NCBI RefSeq assembly: GCF_000003605.2
Contig: NW_003155242.1
Coordinates: 225,775-250,704 of the forward strand
DNA length: 24,930 nt
Source: Saccoglossus kowalevskii
Taxonomy: Eukaryota; Hemichordata; Enteropneusta; Harrimaniidae
Direction: 5' to 3'
The notes beneath the pieces were generated by a model, which worked only from the letters and a program-made list of their open reading frames with translations, was not told where the DNA came from and made no database searches. Made by a program: the position numbers and the translations under genes. Positions 20,263 through 24,930 of the stretch are shown here, in pieces (position 1 is the first letter of the stretch; each line of letters begins with the position of its first letter).

Positions 20263-20459
20263 ACTGTGAAATACTTTATTTTTGCTTGGAATTAATTTTT
20301 GCCATTTTCGCTGAAGGAATGATTCAGTGAAAATAAAATCCAAAAATTCTTTTTCCTGTATTTTACATTCAACTCATCAAAAATCAGTGAAAATAAATTC
20401 CACACAAAACAACTTTTTCAGCAAAAATTAATTCCAGCGAAAATAAAGTATTTTACAGT
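20263..20459 (+). mobile_element. ACTGTAAAATAC-family MITE, copy 2 (intact reference)
   Basis: This 197-bp element starts ACTGTGAAATACTTTATTTT and ends AATAAAGTATTTTACAGT, giving terminal inverted repeats of about 37 bp. The interior contains CATTCAACTCATCAAAAATC and no coding frame. It is the uninterrupted form used to date the nested insertion at 18585. Confidence 0.85.
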
Positions 20460-20951
20460 TTGTATACATTACATATAAATTATTCTAGGAATATGTTTAT
20501 ACATGTATCATTGCGGTATCATTGGTTTCACGTCTGTTCATTTCAATATTGTGTATTATAATAATAATATAATCTTAATACCCCACTGTTTAGCTGCTTA
20601 TACCCGCATATGAATAATTATGAAGGATTATAAATGTGACAGATGCTGCCTATAATTTACGTTGTCTGGAATCATTAGGTTGTCCTCTGTGATCTAGTTT
20701 GCCTCTGCCCAACTTTCATCTGATGAAGCAGGGGGCTTGGAGGGGTTGTGTTACTGCTATCTTTGTCCTAATACCCAACCATGTTTTAGAATTCTTTAAA
20801 AATGGGTAAACATTATATAATAAATTTACCTAAAAGAAATAAGATATTGTAGGAAGCTGCAGTAACCTATACAGAGGACACTGTTTTGAGTAGTGACATG
20901 TGACAAGCAGGGACCTATATAGTGGAAGTTAGGAGGTGACAAAAGGCGAGG
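20460..20951. other. AT-rich flank of the minisatellite
   Basis: No gene or shared repeat was seen. The boundary into the tandem array near 20952 is abrupt. Confidence 0.55.
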
Positions 20952-23510
20952 GACATATCAAACTGTGACCTGGGCTGCACACCAAACTGTGGCCTGGGCT
21001 GCACATCAAACTGTGGCCTGAGCTGCACATCAAACTGTGGCCTGAGCTGCACATCAAACTGTGGCCTGAGCTGCACATTAAACTGTGGTCTGGGCTGCAC
21101 ATCAAACTGTGGCCTGGGCTGCACATCAAACTGTGACCTGGGCTGCACATCAAACTGTGGCCTGAGCTGCACATCAAACTGTGGCCTTGGCTGCACATCC
21201 ACTGTGGCCTGGGCTGCACATCAAACTCTGACCTGGACTGCACATCAAACTGTGGCCTGAGCTGCACACCAAACTGTGGCCTGAGCTGCACATCAAACTG
21301 TGGCCTGAGCTGCACATCAAAATGTGGGCTGGGCTGCACATCAACTGTGGCCTGAGCTGCACATCAAACTGTGGCCTGGGCTGCACATCAACTATGGCCT
21401 GGGCTGCACATCAAACTGGCCTGAGCTGCACACCAAACTGTGGCCTGAGCTGCACATCAAACTGTGGCCTGAGCTGCACATCAAACTGTGGCCTAAGCTG
21501 CACATCAAACTGTGGCCTGGGCTGTACATCAACTGTGGCCTGAGCTGCACATCAAACTGTGGCCTGAGCTGCACATCAAACTGTGACCTGGGCTGCACAT
21601 CGAACTGTGACCTGGGCTGCACATCAAACTCTAACCTGGGCTGCACATCAAACTGTGGGCTGGGCTGCACATCGAACTGTGGGCTGGGCTGCACATCAAA
21701 CTGTGGCCTAGGCTGCACATCAAACTGTGGTCTAGGCTGCACATCAAACTGTGGCCTTAGCTGCACATCAACTGTGGCCTTAGCTGCACATCAACTGTGG
21801 CCTGGGCTGCACATGAAACTGTGGGGTGGCTGCACATGAAACTGTGGGATGGGCTGCACATCAAACTGTGGCCTGGGCTGCACATCAAACTGTGGCCTGA
21901 GCTGCACATCAAACTGTGGCCTGATCTGCACATCAAACTGTGGGCTGGGCTGTACATCAAACTGTGGCCTAGGCTGCACATCAAACTGTGGCCTAGGCTG
22001 CACATCAAACTGTGGCCTTAGCTGCACATCAACTGTGGCCTGGGCTGCACATCAAACTGTGGCCTTGGCTGCACATCAAACTGTGGCCTGGGCTGCACAT
22101 CAAACTGTGACCTTGGCTGCACATCAAACTGTGGCCTGGGCTGCACATCGAACTGTGGCCTGGGCTGCACATCAAACTGTGGCCTGAGCTGCACATCAAA
22201 CTGTGGCCTTGGCTGCACATCAAACTGTGGCCTGGGCTGCACATCAAACTGTGGCCTGGGCTGCACATCAAACTGTGACTTGGGCTACAGATCAAACTGT
22301 GGCCTGGGCTGCACATCAAACTGTGATCTGGGCTGCACATCAAACTGTGATCTGGGCTGCACATCAAACTGTGACCTGGGCTGCACATCAAACTGTGGCC
22401 TGAGCTGCACATCAAACTGTGGCCTGGGCTGCACATCAAACTGTGACCTGGGCTGCACATCAAACTGTGGCCTGAGCTGCACATCAAACTGTGATCTGGG
22501 CTGCACATCAAACTGTGACCTGGGCTGCACATCAAACTGTGGCCTGGGCTGCACATCAAACTGTGATCTGGGCTGCACATCAAACTGTGACCTGGGCTGC
22601 ACATCAAACTGTGGCCTGAGCTGCACATCAAACTGTGGCCTGGGCTGCACATCAAACTGTGATCTGGGCTGCACATCAAACTGTGGCCTGGGCTGCACAT
22701 CAAACTGTGGCCTGGGCTGCACATCAAACTGTGGCCTTGGCTGCACATCAAACTGTGGCCTGGGCTGCACATCAAACTGTGGGATGGGCTGCACATCAAA
22801 CTGTGGGCTGGGCTGCACATCAAACTGTGGGCTGGGCTGTACATCAAACTGTGGCCTGGGCTGCACATCAAACTGTGGCCTGAGCTGCACATCAAACTGT
22901 GGCCTGAGCTGCACATCAAACTGTAGCCTTGGCTGCACATCAACTGTGGCCTGGGCTGCACATCAAACTGTGGCCTGAGCTGAACATCAAACTGTGACCT
23001 GGGCTACAGATCAAACTGTGGGCTGGGCTGCACATCAAACTGTGACCTGGGCTGAACATCAAACTGTGACCTGGGCTACAGATCAAACTGTGGGCTGGGC
23101 TGCACATCAAACTGTGACCTGGGCTGAACATCAAACTGTGACCTGGGCTACAGATCAAACTGTGGGCTGGGCTGCACATCAAACTGTGGGCTTGGCTGCA
23201 CATCAAACTGTGGCCTGGGTTGCACATCAAACTGTGACCTGGGCTGCACATCAAACTGTGACCTGGGCTACAGATCAAACTGTGGGCTGGGCTGCACATC
23301 AAACTGTGGCCTGGGCTGCACATCAAACTGTGACCTGGGCTGCACATCAAACTGTGACTTGGGCTACAGATCAAACTGTGGGCTGGGCTGCACATTAAAC
23401 TGTGGGCTGGGCTGCACATCAAACTGCGGGCTGGGCTGCACATCAAACTGTGGCCTGGGCTGCCCATCAAACTGTGGCCTGGGCTGCACATCAAATTCTG
23501 ACCTTGGCTG
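20952..23510. repeat. Minisatellite, 24-bp unit, about 107 copies
   Basis: The consensus unit is CTGGGCTGCACATCAAACTG followed by TGGC (24 bp, 58% GC). Variants mostly change one or two bases: CTGAGC, GACCTG, GATCTG, GGGCTG, CTACAGATC, CTGAACATC. At least eight 23-bp units lack one A (CATCAACTG), mostly left of 22040. Because 24 is a multiple of three and the consensus has stops in only one of six frames, long frames appear on both strands (for example 22029-22961 minus and 22280-22978 plus). They share no start or splice context, and single-base unit deletions shift them, so I treat the array as non-coding. It is much more GC-rich than its flanks. Confidence 0.95.
22981..23196 (+). repeat. 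72-bp higher-order repeat within the minisatellite
   Basis: The triplet of units marked TGAACATC, CTACAGATC and GGGCTGGGCTGCACATC repeats with TGAACATC at 22981, 23053 and 23125, exactly 72 bp (3 x 24) apart. The CTACAGATC marker appears again near 23267 and 23363. Such blocks arise by amplification of multi-unit segments. Confidence 0.85.
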
Positions 23511-24347
23511 TAAACTTCACACTACAGTACAATTAGAATATAAACCTAGCAGTTTCCTGTGCATATGATTAAGATGAATACTCACAAAAGTTCAAAATGA
23601 ATTATTTATTTGACAGGTGGTCTCCTATCTTCATGATCATGCAGGTGCACTCCTGATCATATTTATCTATTTTAGGGGTTAATTTATTATTGAAAATATT
23701 AATGATATTCAGGAAGTCATGCTTGGTGATATGATATTATAGTACATCTCCCTTGTGAGATTGTATGTCATATCCTTGTTTTCAATTTTTTCAATAAAGT
23801 CAGCACATGACAGAAACTTAGTGCTATGGTATCTGTACAAATTGTAGAAAATTACGGTATATATATATACCCTATCTATAACGTACTACATTTGTACATA
23901 CACAGAAGGAAATGATACATGTATGTTGCGTGAAATCTAATTTAGACATAATTACACAAACAAAAGCACTTTTATGTTTGTTTTCTGGCATTATTCTTAC
24001 ATGTACACAATGTATAATACACCTTTTACTTAAAACCTTTTCACCTCCAGTCATCTGTTTTTATCACAAATTCGCAAAATACATACATGTATGTAGTCCT
24101 ATTTATAGTCTGCACTTTCCTTCAGAAGATTGAGTCAAAAATAGCCAATGTAATTAACTCAAATTTTTACTGTTGGCTCCAGAATTACGGTTCATTTCGA
24201 GAAATATTGAAGAACATTAGAAAAAAAGTGCAGACAAATTTGGGTGAGAAAGTCTGGTGGTGAAAAGATTAAGTGTTAAAGGGGAACTAAATAGAGCCTA
24301 TTTTGGTGTTTGTATTTATCAAGTTATGTATATTGATTATAAATTTG
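23511..24347. other. AT-rich stretch with no recognisable gene
   Basis: It contains three of the TACATGTA palindromes (23916, 23998, 24084) and a short TATATATATA run near 23860. No supported gene. Confidence 0.55.
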
Positions 24348-24366
24348 AAAAAAAAAAAAAAAAAAA
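24348..24366. repeat. Poly-A run (19 A)
   Basis: An uninterrupted homopolymer. A retroposon tail is possible, but no target-site duplication or body was identified. Confidence 0.9.
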
Positions 24367-24394
24367 TGATTATCTTCAGAGTTATGATGATTTA

Positions 24395-24450
24395 AATATG
24401 AGAAACCATAAACCTGCGAAGGACTTCCGTTTGCGCCATCTTGCCATAAA
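24395..24450 (-). promoter_or_regulatory. Possible minus-strand start site with CAAGATGGCG (YY1/TISU) and CGGAAGT (ETS) motifs
   Basis: On the minus strand GCAAGATGGCGCAAACGGAAGT overlaps a TISU-like start (10 of 12 positions) and an ETS core, a pairing typical of housekeeping-gene start sites in animals. The ATG at 24439-24437 opens MAQTEVLRRFMVSHI, then stop. A CGCAG|GTTTAT string could act as a donor after MAQTEVLR. No downstream exon is identified. Confidence 0.3.
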
Positions 24451-24615
24451 AAAACACCCTCATGAGGTATAAACAGGTAAGGTAACAAAGCATGATGACG
24501 AAATAGTATCTGATTAAATATAAGCAACTTAGGGAGCCATAGCTGGCTGGACTGGTGAATTGACTTCTAGTCTAGGTTGTTTCGACTTTTACAAGCATAT
24601 CAACATACAAACATT

Positions 24616-24876
24616 ATGGATGTGCGATTGATTGAGACAGGCATTTTGTTTTGTTTTTTGTCTAACTGTCTAATAAATGTTGTTTCCAGTACTGCACTGT
24701 GCGGTATGCAAATTATTCAAAGTATGGATGCTGGAGTATGCAATCTTGAGTTCATAGGGTGGTGGTGGAAACATTTTCGTCCATGTATTCACGGGGCTGC
24801 ACTGGCAAATCATGGGACAAGTGTCACAGGAACACCAAGCAGATTGTTCACAGACTTCCGTGTAATTTGAAATAAA
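24616..24876 (+). CDS. Unidentified short open frame or terminal exon followed by AATAAA
   Basis: An 84-codon frame starts at ATG 24616 (MDVRLIETGILFCFLSN...), has a hydrophobic first 25-30 residues resembling a signal peptide, and ends at TGA 24868-24870, directly followed by the polyadenylation signal AATAAA at 24871-24876. A good acceptor (TGTTTCCAG, ending 24689) lies inside it, so 24690-24870 could instead be a last exon. In another frame the same region reads as a cysteine-containing peptide interrupted by one stop. No family is recognised. Confidence 0.25.
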
Positions 24877-24930
24877 ACTTTCATCCGAACAAGGGCATCG
24901 TTGACGATATACTCTCATTACTCACACTGG

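Noticed and set aside
22029-22961. 310-codon minus-strand frame and 232-codon plus-strand frame in the tandem array
   Set aside because: They follow from a 24-bp repeat without stops in five frames. Units of 23 bp break the frames, and no start, splice or signal context supports translation.
20952-23510. Resemblance of a regular repeat array to CRISPR
   Set aside because: Units are directly adjacent with no unique spacers and the sequence is eukaryotic, so it is a minisatellite.
1-24930. tRNA, rRNA or other structured RNA genes
   Set aside because: I saw no tRNA B-box pattern with a matching acceptor stem and no conserved rRNA segments on either strand. A covariance-model scan would be needed to exclude short RNAs.

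Overview
The window looks like nuclear DNA of a multicellular animal, probably a marine invertebrate. It is mostly AT-rich (about two thirds A+T by eye), has no compact gene order or ribosome-binding sites, and shows only short exon-like open stretches next to GT/AG splice signals. It is full of short non-autonomous transposable elements. Over-representation of the palindromes TACATGTA (14 copies) and TACCGGTA (3 copies), plus a hairpin-headed dispersed element, recall lophotrochozoan genomes such as molluscs; that placement is inference. No rRNA, tRNA, CRISPR array or complete conserved gene was recognised.

Layout. 1-3500: a probable relic of a Tigger/pogo-type transposase N-terminus (220-426), a 29-bp near-perfect palindrome (414-442), an imperfect tandem duplication (1411-1576), a CpG-rich promoter-like block (2620-3110) and a candidate first coding exon on the plus strand ending in a consensus splice donor (3491-3527). 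3500-13000: intron-like or intergenic DNA with three element families, best seen at 5749-5993 and in the cluster 9321-10185. Two candidate minus-strand exons lie here: 12724-12816 (internal, strong donor) and 5229-5398 (possible last exon). They may belong to one minus-strand gene, but this is not shown. 13000-20500: tandem duplications, two copies of a hairpin-headed element (15684-16132 and 18585-18999), the second inserted inside an older MITE, and an inverted-repeat-bounded segment (19341-19814) that contains a CAACATGGCGG start-site motif. 20952-23510: a minisatellite of about 107 copies of a 24-bp unit, GC-rich compared with its surroundings, with 72-bp higher-order structure at its right end. 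23511-24930: AT-rich DNA, a possible minus-strand start site (24439) and an unidentified open frame followed by AATAAA (24616-24876).

Nothing shows the genes working together as a system. The most informative content is the transposon history: a nested insertion gives exact element ends. The minisatellite also matters, because its long open frames on both strands are a by-product of its period being a multiple of three.
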